This document shows, piece after piece, positions 46,901 through 58,398 of a DNA stretch of 64,000 bases; position 1 is the first letter of the stretch; each line of letters starts with the position of its first letter. Source of the stretch: Siphonodentalium dalli (taxonomy: Eukaryota; Mollusca; Scaphopoda; Gadilida; Siphonodentaliidae); NCBI GenBank assembly GCA_032622095.1, contig CP136068.1:159359465-159423464 (forward strand). The letters run 5' to 3'. The position numbers and the translations under genes are program-made. The notes under the pieces are model-generated. The model saw only the letters and a program-made list of their open reading frames with translations. It was not told where the DNA came from and ran no database searches.

Positions 46901-47000
46901 GACGCCGATGATGTTAGCGGGCCACCAGCGAGCGGAATGAGACAAGCTAGTGTGAGCGGCTGCTGGGGGGAGGATAACCGAGAGAACCGATGGCCTGGCC
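43981..47000 (+). repeat. GC-rich purine-skewed tandem repeat with 385-bp higher-order period
   Basis: The core GAGCTCGATGGGATTCGGCT CGAGC occurs in doublets 74-75 bp apart at 44653/44728, 44922/44996, 45307/45382, 45692/45767 and 46382/46457, after a tetrad at about 44052-44300. Doublet starts at 44922, 45307 and 45692 are exactly 385 bases apart. Between doublets are short AAGCGGCGGGTGAAGC-type repeats. The plus strand is strongly G+A-rich and much richer in GC than its surroundings. Stops are rare on the minus strand, giving several long overlapping ORFs (up to 605 codons) in different frames. None has a start context, signal peptide or motif, so I do not call a gene. Confidence 0.85.
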
Positions 47001-48329
47001 ACCGTAGGGTGGGAGGGAGGGGGGAATTATGTCTTCACTCTATGCGATCCGGAGTTGGTCTGAACGGAAGTGGTGAATTTAACTGCGCATGCTCGAAGCT
47101 TTTTGTCGGCACGGCGGATAACTCCATATGGCATGATTGAGTCTAGTTGTCAATGCCAATGTAGCTCTGGGAAGTCACTCTCATGTGTTCTACACTCGCT
47201 GGATTAATCGCGACTTGCAACTTAAACGAGGACGTTGAGCTTGTATAAATTGTCACAAGGGTTATTCCTTGTGGCTTCATATCATTCTACAAAAAATTAA
47301 ATCGCAAAAAGCATACCAGTCATAACCAATTAAGAATATGATCTTGTTATTTAGGCTTGTATGTTCTTATAATATATAATGTGTATATCTCACGGATTGT
47401 GCGTACTTGTACAATTAACCCTAGGAGTTACATTCACTTTTGTACCGTCGGATACATGCAGAATCACCCATATCATTGTGTACTAATTTACGACATTCTG
47501 TTTGGTATATATAACATGTACACACTCTCTTGATTCAACTTTTGGTGTTTTTGTATCATTCCAATTTTTCACTAGTGCGGAAAATCAATAGAATTATCTC
47601 AGACAATAGATGTTGTTTATGTGACAACTGTGACATAGCTTACCCCGTTGCACAGTCACACTTCTGTCTTCTCAACCGTGAATCAACCGAACCGATTGTA
47701 GATACAAGTCAATTATAGCGCCAATTTCCACCACATTCATGTATACACGTTCTTCTCCAATGATACGAAGATTCGAGTCGTGTGTGTTATAACACATTTG
47801 GTGCCAGTAAAGTTTGCAAATATATTGATACAAATGTTTTAGTCCCCGATATCCTAGCAAAATCAGATACATAGAAGAAAGCACTATACGGATGTGTATC
47901 ATTCTATTTAAGAGATACACATATCCTTGCACAATGAGGGACATTGAACCATCAGAGTTTGGTATGTTATAATGGCCCATGTATTATAACATAGTTGGTT
48001 CTCATTCAAGATATTTTTCATACCACAATATACTGATGGTAATTGGTAGAATGCCTGTTCACAAATAGCGGTTACAATGTGAAGTCACATATAGTTTATT
48101 TTGAGATAAAATAAATCACAGTCAGTAGCAGATCACTTTTCAGGATCATCTAATACTGGCATCTGACAAGGGTACATCTGCCCCATACATTGGATTTATT
48201 TCATAGCCAGACATTAAAATTTAAAATCTCGCTCTGGGTCGGGCACATGCAGTCTATATAGCAATATTTATAGTAAACTATAGCTGTATAGCACCATGAA
48301 TAGAGCAGCACCCAGACATATCTTTAAAG
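47001..48329. other. no recognisable gene
   Basis: AT-rich. There is a small hairpin, CACAAGG-GTTATT-CCTTGTG, near 47256, and short ORFs without motifs. Confidence 0.45.
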
Positions 48330-48640
48330 TATTTGTACCTTCATGGAGATATGATAACCATGACTGGTGTCCTCAGAACTTATTCTTACCCACCAGGCGT
48401 ATTTATACAACTCTATGTAAAACCCAATTCTTTTCTTTTTGCGAACTAATGTGTTTATGATGTTCATGTTTTGATTCCAATAGAAATATCTATAAAAAAA
48501 AAAAAAACACACAAACAAACAAACCTCAATTTCAACCACGTCGACTCTATAGTTTAAACAGTGATAATGTCTGAAGTACGCACAGTTGTAAATAAATAAA
48601 ACATAATAAGTAACACACTTCTGTATTGGAGGGACTCCAT
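48330..48640 (+). repeat. dispersed repeat related to both flanks of the Helitron array
   Basis: CTTCATGGAGATATGATAAC ... ACCCACCAG matches 22480-22533. CACGTCGACTCTATAGTTTA AA ... GATAATGTCTGAAGTAC matches about 27487-27520. Between the two matches are only about 130-150 bases (including an A-run at 48493-48507), where the other locus holds the 4.8-kb array. Confidence 0.65.
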
Positions 48641-49145
48641 TCCCACGAATTGTCCACCACAGCATAGGGTTTCACACCACTTTAACATGGACAACGTCGC
48701 GTAACCCTGCTAGTAGTTAAATAACTTAACATGTTTAATAAATAATTAGCTGCACAGTTTAGAGACATAAATATATAGTGTGCATACCCGAGTTAATAAT
48801 TTCTGATTTTTGTTGTAAGTTTAGTTTTTGAGGACATATTAATCAAAACTGTATGGAAAAGTCCATGTCGCATCACATATGTCAAAATCCACAAAATCAA
48901 ACAGAGAATATATCTATACGCTCTTTAGCATGTGCATTCACTATGGCCCGAAGAAGCAAGTAATCACATTATGTACCTGTTTCACCTTCTATGTCGATTA
49001 TGTGCGTATCGGCGCGATGGTATGTTGACTTGATCATTCACATTAGTAGGGCGGCTCCATGTCAAAAAAGGGCGAATCGTGCATTTTATGGTAGAAGCAA
49101 CAAACTTTGTATGCAACATCCTGAAGTGATATCTTGTGGATTTGG

Positions 49146-49189
49146 ATATCATGCCAAGCTAGGGAAAACCCATGGTTGCCATGGTAACC
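49146..49189 (+). repeat. short dispersed repeat with GTTGCCATGGTAACC palindrome
   Basis: ATGCCAAGCTAGGGAAAACC then CATGGTTGCCATGGTAACC. It recurs inverted at about 59508-59553. Confidence 0.65.
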
Positions 49190-49329
49190 ACCGAAAAACA
49201 TAGCCGCCAAAAATGCCAAATTGGCTTTTTGCGGAAGTGCGATTTTAGTGCCCCTCTCCCTGCATTGCTCTCCTGGCTCAAATAGCACCATTGCTGGCAT
49301 CATGAAAGCACACGATTAGAGATTCCTCG

Positions 49330-49550
49330 TTTCCTAGAGAAGAATGTGTATCAACTTTGTGGAAATCGGCGCTAAACACGTTTAATAATTCTTATGCACC
49401 TCTCCCCCTCCGTGCATCCCTGACTCAAATGGCGCCACTATTGACGTCTGTAAACCACACCATTCGATTCCTCATGGAGATGATTATATATAAGTTTGGT
49501 GGAATCGGCGACAATTGTTTTTCGGCCCTTCTCCCTTTTTGTGCCCCTGA
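49330..49550 (+). repeat. ~130-bp degenerate direct repeat
   Basis: ATTCCTCGTTTCCTAGAGAA ... AACTTTGTGGAAATCGGCG and ATTCCTCATGGAGATGATTA ... AAGTTTGGTGGAATCGGCG are two units, each followed by a CCCTCTCC-like pyrimidine stretch. A (TA)n run lies at 49697-49727. Confidence 0.55.
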
Positions 49551-49692
49551 CAACAACATCATCACTTTAGAAAATTATAACCCGCACTATCTTATCCATT
49601 ATCTTTCTTGTAACAAAAAGTACCAAAATAGACCTCTCTATTGGTATCGAGATGGTCCCTGTAACTTATTAAAGAACACAGACAGACATTGG

Positions 49693-49727
<35 letters not shown>

Positions 49728-50279
49728 CACAGTTTAAAGTAACGTGTGCACAGTTATATATATATGGTCCAAGAATAACACGAGACATCATAATGTCAAG
49801 GGAGACAAGCCAGCTTTACACAACGTCATTTCCTGGGCGCAGTTAGCTTTCATCGGAAGTGATCAACGTAGAAATTTTGCGATATTCTGGTTGATCTATC
49901 TCGAACATCAACTCTATATCCACGCAAAAGAAACTTTCCCGTCTAACATCAGTGACCATATTATCCACACCTGGGCACTCGGATATACGCGGAATTCTGT
50001 TCTTTAATTGCCTGTTGGATTGTGGGACTTTTATGAATTTCTGCTTAATCCGTAAGAGCTGTATTTCATCTCAAATTTTGTGAGATATTCGGCTTCTTTA
50101 TCAGAGATTTAGAGAACTTTGTGACAAACTTCTCCTCATTTGTAGGAAGTTTCTTGTAAAAACGATCGTTCAAGAGTGTATCTTCCGATTTGTTGGCATA
50201 TTCAGTCGCTACCATAATCACCAGTGCACCTCCTTTGTCTGCTCTTTTACAAACAATAGTATTGTCAGAACAAAGGCGA

Positions 50280-50740
50280 TATTTTTAACAGCTGGATGGG
50301 CGTATGTGACCCAGTTTATGATTTATAGATGGACTGGTGGCAGCACAAAATACACAAGGGTAGCCCCGTGGCTGCTGTGATTATGCATACATATTGGAAT
50401 TTGGAAGATTGTTAATTTCCGTCACGCACGAGTTACATCCAATTTTTGAACAGCTGGACATGTTAACTGTGACCTATTTTGTTATTTTGTGATGGACGAA
50501 TCCAGAACAATAACCTGGTGGCTGCTATGCTTATGTCTACGCAGGCGATTTAGCAATGAAAACTGACCTTTTGTATTATGTTGACCCCATGCACGACTTA
50601 CGCCCGATGTTGAACAGCTGGACGAGCGTATGTGACCTGGTTTGTGATTTCTCGATGGACTAGTTGCGGCACCAGAATCCAGAAACGATGGCACCATAGC
50701 TGCTCTGATTATGTATATATACATGTGGGCGATTCAGTAA
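50280..50740 (+). repeat. degenerate ~160-bp tandem repeat, about 3 copies
   Basis: Repeated AGCTGGAYRDGCGTATGTGACC, then GTGATTTCTCGATGGACTAG and GTGGCTGCT. A related family in cleaner copies lies at 51890-52560. Between 50741 and 51889 I see only two GATGGGTGG-containing segments near 51210 and 51322. Confidence 0.6.
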
Positions 50741-51889
50741 CGATTATTATCATATTATGAGAACTGGGAACTAGCAACTGGGGTTGGTCTTGGAACTAGT
50801 AACGGAATTCGTAGAACTTGTGTAAGGGCAGATATGAAGCTACTCACAAACTCACAAACAGCCTTCAACGGCATTACAGCACAGTAAATTGGGTTGATAC
50901 AGTGCAATGCTAATATGGGTGAATCTGTGTTTTTTTTAAATAAGAATTAAAAGATTATTTAGCTGGTTTTGAATGAGATGATACACACCAGTGCAAACTG
51001 TATGTACTCTATATATGTAGACATCAGAGGCTACACGGGTGAAGCTGTACCTCCCTGGTATTATTTGTAAAATCTTAGTCGACGATTCTTAATGCGTCAT
51101 AACGTATGGAATTATACCTCCTAAGTTAATGGTACCTGATCGTATCGTTGTCTCCTAAAAATTTGTGAGCCGAACATTGAAGAGCATTTTTTTGATAATT
51201 CATGTTCCCGATGGGTGGGAAAGTAGTGTGGGGACCGTGGATATAATCTTGGAATCTGGTACTGATATATACGGCGCGGCAATGTCGATAGTTGTGTGGT
51301 TTAGAATAATTCAAGTGTCCGATGGGTGGTCGAGTTGGATTGTCTTCATCTAGAAATTATACACTGATATGATCGTCGCAAATCATATTAAATAAAAGGT
51401 CGACCGAACACAATGTCTCTGGACACGGTGGCTAACTGAGTGTAAACAAGAAGTCAAGGCTGTCACCGTGTAATCAACTTGTTTTATAGTATTACTGTAT
51501 ACTTAATGAAGATATAAACAAATATAAATACCGTATACATGAATATGTTGTTCGGGTGGGATGAGGTGTGTTGACAATTTGGAAATGCCGCGCAGCCTCA
51601 TACATGTACTATAGGCTATAGTCCCGGGTTTGAACAATGGGTCGATAGTCGGTGTGACTACACAGAGCGTTTAGGATTTCAAGTGGGTTTCGCTGATGAC
51701 TTCTCTTCCCGATATCGTGACGTCGTATCATTTATACCACTATATAGACATGGCAGAAAATCGCCACCATCTGCTCCTCTGGTATATAAACAATTAAACC
51801 GACAATATGGATAGAGAAACCCAAGATTAAACAGGACCTAAAACTCATACGTATTTTCAACAGCAGACTGGGAGATGTTACAAGAAAAC

Positions 51890-52560
51890 AAAGAAATGTT
51901 TTTGTAAACCGTTTTGTAGCCCATACACATGATTCCGTAGCTAGAAGCATGGCGACCTCCTGGGAATCCTTGCATTTTCATGCGGTGCCACTCGGTGGGC
52001 GTCCATGCGACAGGGACGCAACCATATAACCCCTTCCAAATGTTCGATAATTGGGCTGAAGTCAACATTGCAATTTTTGTTGCTAAATCGGCTGCATGGC
52101 CAGAACCATTGCAGTCACAAGGGAATCCTTCCGTGTATATATAGTCGTGGCCGCGATGGTTCTGGCTACGCAGCCGATTTAGTAACAAAACGTGCTACTT
52201 GGTCTCCATGCACGACTTCAGACCAATTTTCGATTATTTTTAAGGGGCTATATAGTCACGTCTGTCCTATGGATGCCCGCTGGGTGGCACCGCACGAAAA
52301 TGCAAGAATTTCCGGGTGGCCGCGATGGATCTGGCTACGCAGCCGATTTAGTATCAAAAGGGATATTTTGACACTCCATGCACGACTTCAACCCTATTTT
52401 CGAAAATATGGAACTGGTTATATGGTTGCCTCCCTGTCCTATATAAATGCCCGCTGTGCGACACCACACGAAAATTCAAGGATTCCCTTGTGACTGCCAT
52501 GGTGCTGGCCGATTTAGCAACAAAAAGTGCAATGTTGAGCTCCATGCACGATACATAATC
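51890..52560. repeat. satellite units arranged as an inverted repeat about 52140
   Basis: Plus-strand units of about 178 bp carry GGCTACGCAGCCGATTTAGT, CCATGCACGACTTCA and GAAAATGCAAG. The block 51950-52135 is the same unit on the opposite strand (CTAAATCGGCTGCATGGCCA, TTGCATTTTCATGCGGTGCC). The centre is near 52138-52142. Confidence 0.75.
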
Positions 52561-52654
52561 ATATAATATTTTTTATCAAGGTAAAGTTATCACGAAACGG
52601 TTGGGGTTAAACAAAATTAATAATGATTTCCATATTACTACGGGATATTTACTA

Positions 52655-53745
52655 GGGTTGGGACAACTATTCAAAAACTGGTTCCTTGCATACTTTTTTA
52701 GTAGAAGCATGGCATGCATATTTTCAACATAGGAAGGGTTGTGATAAAAAAATACACTCTATTCCAATGTTTTAATGTTACGTGATCTCCAAATCCAAGA
52801 TGGCTGCCGTCTTAAGCAAAACTGAGGATATTTTCGAGGATTTTTGTGCAAGTTTTTGACCAAATCTACCCCAAATAGCCGCCATATGTCCCCAAATCAT
52901 CCGATTCACTTGCTTTCATTGTTTACTGGTTCAGTCGAAACAGCAGATTTGCTCCGGAAGGTTGGAGTTAACATTGTGGGTTGTTTAACTCAGATAAAAT
53001 ATAGATTTATAACTTTGTACACAAGACCCGATATAGTTGAAAACGGTCATTGTTCATTTTGCCGTTAGAGCTGTATGGCTAGTTAAACTTAATCAATTTT
53101 GTTCTATCTCTAACTCTATGGTTAATTGACATCCATCGAACACATTAAAGACAATGCAAGGAATGAAATAGATTTCGTTCTGATGTTGGTGTGATTTAAT
53201 GTGGTTTAGTGTCACGTGACCTCTATGGTTGCTCAGATAAAATATAGATTTATAACATTGTACACAAGACCCGATGTATTTGAGAACGGTCATTGTTCGT
53301 TTTGCCGCTAGAGTTGTATGGCTCGTTAACCTTAATAATTTTTGTTCTATCTCTAACTCTATGGTTAATTAACATTCATCAAACACCTTAAAGACAATAC
53401 AAGGAATTAAATAGATTTCACTAGTGTGGGGGCAACTGTTCAAAAACTGGTTCCTTGTATACTGTTTTTAGAAGCAGCATGGCATGTGCATTTTCAATAT
53501 CAGGATGGGTTGTGCTAAATAATTGGACTCTATTCCAATGTTCAATGTCATGTGACCTCCAAATCCAAGATGGCTGCCGTCATAACCAAAAATCAGGATA
53601 TGTTCGAGGATTGTTGTGCATGTTGTTGACCAAATCTACCCAAAATAGCCGCCATATGTTCCTAATCATCCGATCCACTTGCCTATATTGTTTACTGGTT
53701 CAGTCGAAACAGCAGATGTGCTCAAGAAAGACATTATGGGTTGTT
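52655..53745 (+). repeat. segmental repeat A-B-B-A, all in direct orientation
   Basis: Block A (TTCAAAAACTGGTTCCTTG ... CAAGATGGCTGCCGTC ... GTTTACTGGTTCAGTCGAAA) is at 52655-52980 and 53430-53745. Block B (GCTCAGATAAAATATAGATT ... CTCTAACTCTATGGTTAATT) is at 52985-53180 and 53232-53420. This is a decayed tandem of roughly 0.5-0.75-kb units. Confidence 0.75.
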
Positions 53746-53938
53746 TTGAGATTTTCGTTTTGGAGGTTGAGTGAGGGTTATTTACATGCCCTTTTCACCA
53801 TATCGGTACCCTCTCATCATGTTCTACTTCAGGTTGGATAAACATTGCAATAGAGTCTTTAAAATCCCTCCAAACTGGATATGTTATGAAAATCAGAGTG
53901 GCTTGCTTCTACTAATAAATATACAAGATATGCACTTG

Positions 53939-53955
53939 CCCCCCCCCCCCCCCCC
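53939..53955 (+). repeat. 17-base C homopolymer
   Basis: Uninterrupted C17. The following 53956-54837 contains no recognised feature. Confidence 0.9.
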
Positions 53956-54837
53956 ACCAGTAATAACTGTGGACTATCGGCAAAGGCACTGTTGATGGTC
54001 CGTTGATCAGATTAAACTCTCACTCGCGAGGATACCTCACCAGCAGCGCTACGTATTTCCTGATCAGTATGGAATTATCACTGATCGCCGTCAAAAGAGT
54101 AGCCGTTAACATGCCACTTGCAACACTTAGGAAACAGCCGTCCACACCATACTGTGCCATAACAAATAGAAAATCGAAGACGGTCCCCCTCTAATGTGTT
54201 TTTGTTCTTGATGACAAAATTTTCACGGTTATTCACGCTGTTGTGGTAGGATTGTTATATATGACAACTTCAGAAATTAGCAGTCTTCCAGGGGACTTGG
54301 TATCGAACGTGTTTTTATTTTTTGAAAACAATGAAAACCGGTTCAGCCAGTTACAGAGAAGTGTTTACGATTTAAATGCAGACAGGGAACCACAGTGCAG
54401 TTATATTTGTCGATAACTTCCTGTTGATCTCTCCAAGACAAAATCCATACATGGAAATGGCATGACGATTTTAAATCTTCAAAATACATTTTCAGCGTAC
54501 AAACCTACACACCCGGATTGAAATAATTTGATGGGACATAGCATGGCATGATATTAATTATTTTATACAATAAAGTGCACTAAGGCATACACGCATGTTT
54601 TGCTTAAATGGGGACACCAATACATTTTCACTAAATGATTTGTTCTGGATCGTGAAAGATGAGCAACATTTAGTTTCACATAACACCATCACTGACTATG
54701 AAATGAAAACAGCTAAAGAGAAGACCAACAACAAATATAACTACAGTCCATGCATGTAGTTTAAAATAGAACATTCCTTGGAGTAAATTAACAATTGAAT
54801 AACACAATCAAACCACCAAATACATGTAGTGTGCTGT

Positions 54838-54928
54838 CCAAAATGTCTTATTTTTATATGTAGTACATGCGTGTCAAGTTTGGTGCTTTTACCATAAAAT
54901 GCACGATTTTGTCATCTATCAGCCCCAC
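54838..54928 (+). repeat. dispersed repeat, nearly identical to 59552-59642
   Basis: AAATGTCTTATTTTTATATG TAGTACATGCGTGT, then TTTACCATAAAATGCACGAT. Only about four differences from the second copy, so the duplication is recent. Confidence 0.8.
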
Positions 54929-54949
54929 TATTTGTGCATTAGATTATAC

Positions 54950-55560
54950 GCCTTCAATCATAAACAATCATTTTATAAAACTGGAAGTGGAGTTACGAAA
55001 TAATAAGAAACTCCATCCAGATAACGATTTCGAGCTACAAATAAGAAATTCTGTAAGATGATTGGGTGTGGGCTGGGGGGGGGTATGGAATAACTTTATT
55101 CTCAATACTTGGATGTCATATGATTTTGTTATTTTGTGCAAACTATTAGATAATCCTTCAATAAAAAACAATCATTTTTATAACTGGATTGCAAACAAAA
55201 AACTTCGAACTGAATTGGGTGGGGGTGGCGAATAACTCTATTCTTCAAACCTGTGGTGGCGAATAACATTAGTCTTTAAACTCGGACGTAGATAAGTTTC
55301 TTACTTTTTGTATTTGATTAGACGATCATTCATTCATAAACAATCATTTCATAGAACTGGAAGTCAAATTGCGAATAAAAATCGATATGAAATTATGTAT
55401 TGGTTGGTGGGTTGGCGGGGTGGTGAATAACGTTATTCTTAATACTTGGATGTCAGATGAGTTTCTTATGCTGTACATTAGATTAGTCGATCGTTCAATC
55501 ACAAACAATAGACAAAAAACAATAAACAAATGTGTTCGTTACAACTTGTTCTATCTAGTT
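54950..55560 (+). repeat. degenerate ~170-bp tandem repeat, about 4 units
   Basis: Each unit has TTCAATCATAAACAATCATT, then TAGAACTGGAAGT, a G-rich stretch (GGGTGGGGGTGG) and GAATAACKTTATTCTTAATA CTTGGATGTC. Confidence 0.7.
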
Positions 55561-55604
55561 ACGTAACCCACAACAGCGGTTCAGAGGTTAGGACGAAAAG
55601 TTGC

Positions 55605-55636
55605 GAACGGACGGACGGACGGATAGATAGACAGAT
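55605..55636 (+). repeat. (GACG)n/(GATA)n microsatellite
   Basis: ACGGACGGACGGACGGATAG then ATAGACAGATA. Nothing is recognised from 55637 to 56599. Confidence 0.85.
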
Positions 55637-56599
55637 ATTTCAATATGTCTATATAAACATACACGTAAACACCAACTTTTGTCTTTTCGGGTAAATCATC
55701 TTACGGAAAACCAAAAAGTGGTGAAACTCGCTTCGAGAGACATGCCCTTTGGCAGATTTGGTTAAATGCAGAATAAGAATGGATTTGTGGTCCATGAGCG
55801 ATACTTGTTTCTCAATGAATACATATCGCTCGCGATAATTTATGGGTGTCAATAAGAGTTTTATCGGCCTGCACATTGTTCCGATTGGTAACAAGGTAGT
55901 TTGACTGCACGTTCATACCACCGAATAGGGTTATCAATTAAATGACAACTGAACGAAAAGATGCGCTCTTTGATCACCTAAACCAGGTTTAAACTCGGAT
56001 GTTTAAACTGGAGATGATGACCCCGGGCTATATGTTCAAACATAAAACCCAACATCATAATTTTGCATATATACATAATAACTGCTAGTATACAATTTAT
56101 ATGCATACGGAAAAATTAAGCACGAAACAAATACTGCTCAGTTGTATGTATTTGATTGTATATATCGATTATAACATGTCATATAAGTGGGTTTATTTAT
56201 AGGCTATGTTAAGTGGTACATGTTTATCTGGCTGGTATATATATGACATGCACCACGGATACCGACCAAACGTTTGGTAAAACATTTGTTCGCCATCAAA
56301 TTATTTCCATCAAATTGCCGTTTGATTCAGAGATGTGAGAAGGGAGGGGTACACACGCTATTACAAGTACTTATAATTTATGTGCACATGACAACCGTCC
56401 GGTTTTAGTCTGAACATGGCATACCGTTACTTGCAGACTTTAAGTTGTGAACGTATTGTATGTATGTGTATGTAGCCTTACCGATGGGAGTAGAGGCAAT
56501 TTGAGCATCACTGCCACACATTCACGATCACGTATATTGACTGGCTATTGTAGCTTTTTACCGATCCAGCAGGAAGAGAACTTTTAATGTTTAATTGAA

Positions 56600-57470
56600 A
56601 AACTTTGAATGAATAACTCGACACGACAAACACAAAGGGCGCTTACTACCTCCAAGTCACGCCTGTTGTGTTGTGATGTTGTAGATCGCTCATATGAGGT
56701 TGGTGGCCTTTTGTTGTTGCTCGATTACCGTGAAAGTTTTGAGAGTGGTCCAAAATTAGCCTTTAGTTTATCAAACAACGTTCTATTGAAATTAAATTTC
56801 TATGGGAAATACCATAATGCCTATCGAAGCTCTCCAGGTCTACCTTGATAATGACTTTGCTTAGAATAAACTAGAACAATAAACTGTTAAATTTGCGAAA
56901 CACAATGACAATTCAATTTTCAACAAGGATGTAGCCTTTATGTCTTTTACAAAGAAACTGGGTGATATTGACCACTTTTACACACTAATTGGTTTATTAT
57001 TCTAACATCCGATCCAAGACTAACAACTCACAAATTCTAAAATATTTTAAAATAATGTTGAATGAGTTACTAAACACGACAAGCACAAAGGGCGTTCACT
57101 GTTCAAGACATATCTGTTGTTTTGTGATGTTGTATATGTCTCTGACGAGACTGGTGCCCTTTTTGTCGGTGGATTATCGTGCGAGATCAGAATTGGAGAG
57201 TGGTCCATAATTAGCCATTGGTTTATCAAACAACATTCTATTGACATTAACGTTCTATATGAAAGGCCGTAGTACTCATAAAATCTCTCCAAATCTACTT
57301 GGAAAATTGCTTTGTCTGGAATAGACTAGAATATTAAATGGTGAAATTTGCGCACAATGGCATTCACATTTCGAGAAGGATGTAGGCTCACGTCTTTTGC
57401 AAAGAAACTGGCTAATATTGACCACTTTTACAAACTAATTGGTTGATCGTTCTAACTTCCGAACCAGTTA
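56600..57470 (+). repeat. 449-bp tandem duplication, 2 copies
   Basis: 56600-57020 and 57049-57470 align over their full length with a 449-base offset (CACGACAARCACAAAGGGCG, TTTATCAAACAACRTTCTAT, TATTGACCACTTTTACAMAC). No frame stays open across both. Confidence 0.8.
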
Positions 57471-57807
57471 TTCATGAACTCGAACACATTTGATGAATAT
57501 GGCACTGCATGAGCATCCATGTATTCATTTCCAATGGCATAACGTCCAATTAGAACATTAACATAAAACGGATTTAGTGGTAAGCTGATATATATGTCGG
57601 AAGTGAATTCAATGTTCATTAAATATTATGGTTATGTATATATATATCCACAGGTTTATAATTATGATGACTAGTACACTTGCTTTGAATACATAATTTA
57701 CGATTAACTACATTGCACAAAGTCCCCAATTTTGTTTACGAAATCCATTTTATTATACAAATGACAGGCTTCTATGAAGGAAGTTGGAGTGTGACATGGA
57801 CGGATCT

Positions 57808-57820
57808 TCCTGGAGCATCC
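57808..57820. repeat. SINE target-site duplication, left
   Basis: TCCTGGAGCATCC, repeated exactly at 58129-58141. Confidence 0.88.
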
Positions 57821-58128
57821 GGTGCCTCGGTGGCTCAATCGGTTAGGGGTACAACTCCAAGCTGTTGCGCCCTCTACCGCAGGCGATAAGGGTTCAAACC
57901 CTCACGTTTCCGTCGTGGACTGTGTGGCTCGAAATCGTTATCTGGTGGAGTTGCCAGTTACTCGCCGATTGCCGGTGGTTTGCCGCACATGGTTGACGAG
58001 TTTATCAGCCATTGACATCACTGTTAGATTAGTCGCAAGTGTGCGGATTTCCTCCAACACTAAAACTGGCAATGTCGTGATATGGCCTTAGTTGCTAAAG
58101 CGACAATAAACCCCAATCAATCAATCAA
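57821..58128 (+). mobile_element. tRNA-derived SINE, complete
   Basis: 308 bp between exact 13-bp duplications. The 5' part is a tRNA-like head with an A box (TGGCTCAATCGG, 57831-57842) and B box (GGTTCAAACC, 57891-57900), the internal RNA polymerase III promoter. The body includes GGAGTTGCCAGTTACTCGCC, also found as a fragment at 13912. It ends AATAAACCCC(AATC)n. Intact boxes and duplications suggest recent mobility, using enzymes of a LINE not identified here. Confidence 0.88.
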
Positions 58129-58141
58129 TCCTGGAGCATCC
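58129..58141. repeat. SINE target-site duplication, right
   Basis: TCCTGGAGCATCC, directly after the (AATC)n tail. Confidence 0.88.
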
Positions 58142-58264
58142 AAGGTTGCCAAGAACTATTGGGATGTGGTTACAAGAATGGATGCAAAAACAATTGTAAA
58201 TTCTCGAGGGCATCATTACGCTGTTCTGCTCTATGCAGTTTCAATTGCAAATAGAGTGATGCCC

Positions 58265-58398
58265 TAAGTAATCGACCCTTTAACCACATCAGAATTATGG
58301 GTAATTGTCAGGGTTTAATCGGAAATAAATATCCATATTTTCGACTAAATCCTGAACGTTACCCATAATTCTTCTGGTGTTAGGATGTCGATTACTTA
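58265..58398. mobile_element. short inverted-repeat MITE, 134 bp
   Basis: The ends TAAGTAATCGAC and GTCGATTACTTA are perfect inverses. Similarity continues inward for about 60 bases (AGAATTATGGGTAA / TTACCCATAATTCT; CAGGGTTTA / TAAATCCTG). Possibly TA-flanked and mariner-like, but the target is not proven. Nothing recognised at 58399-59507. Confidence 0.7.
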
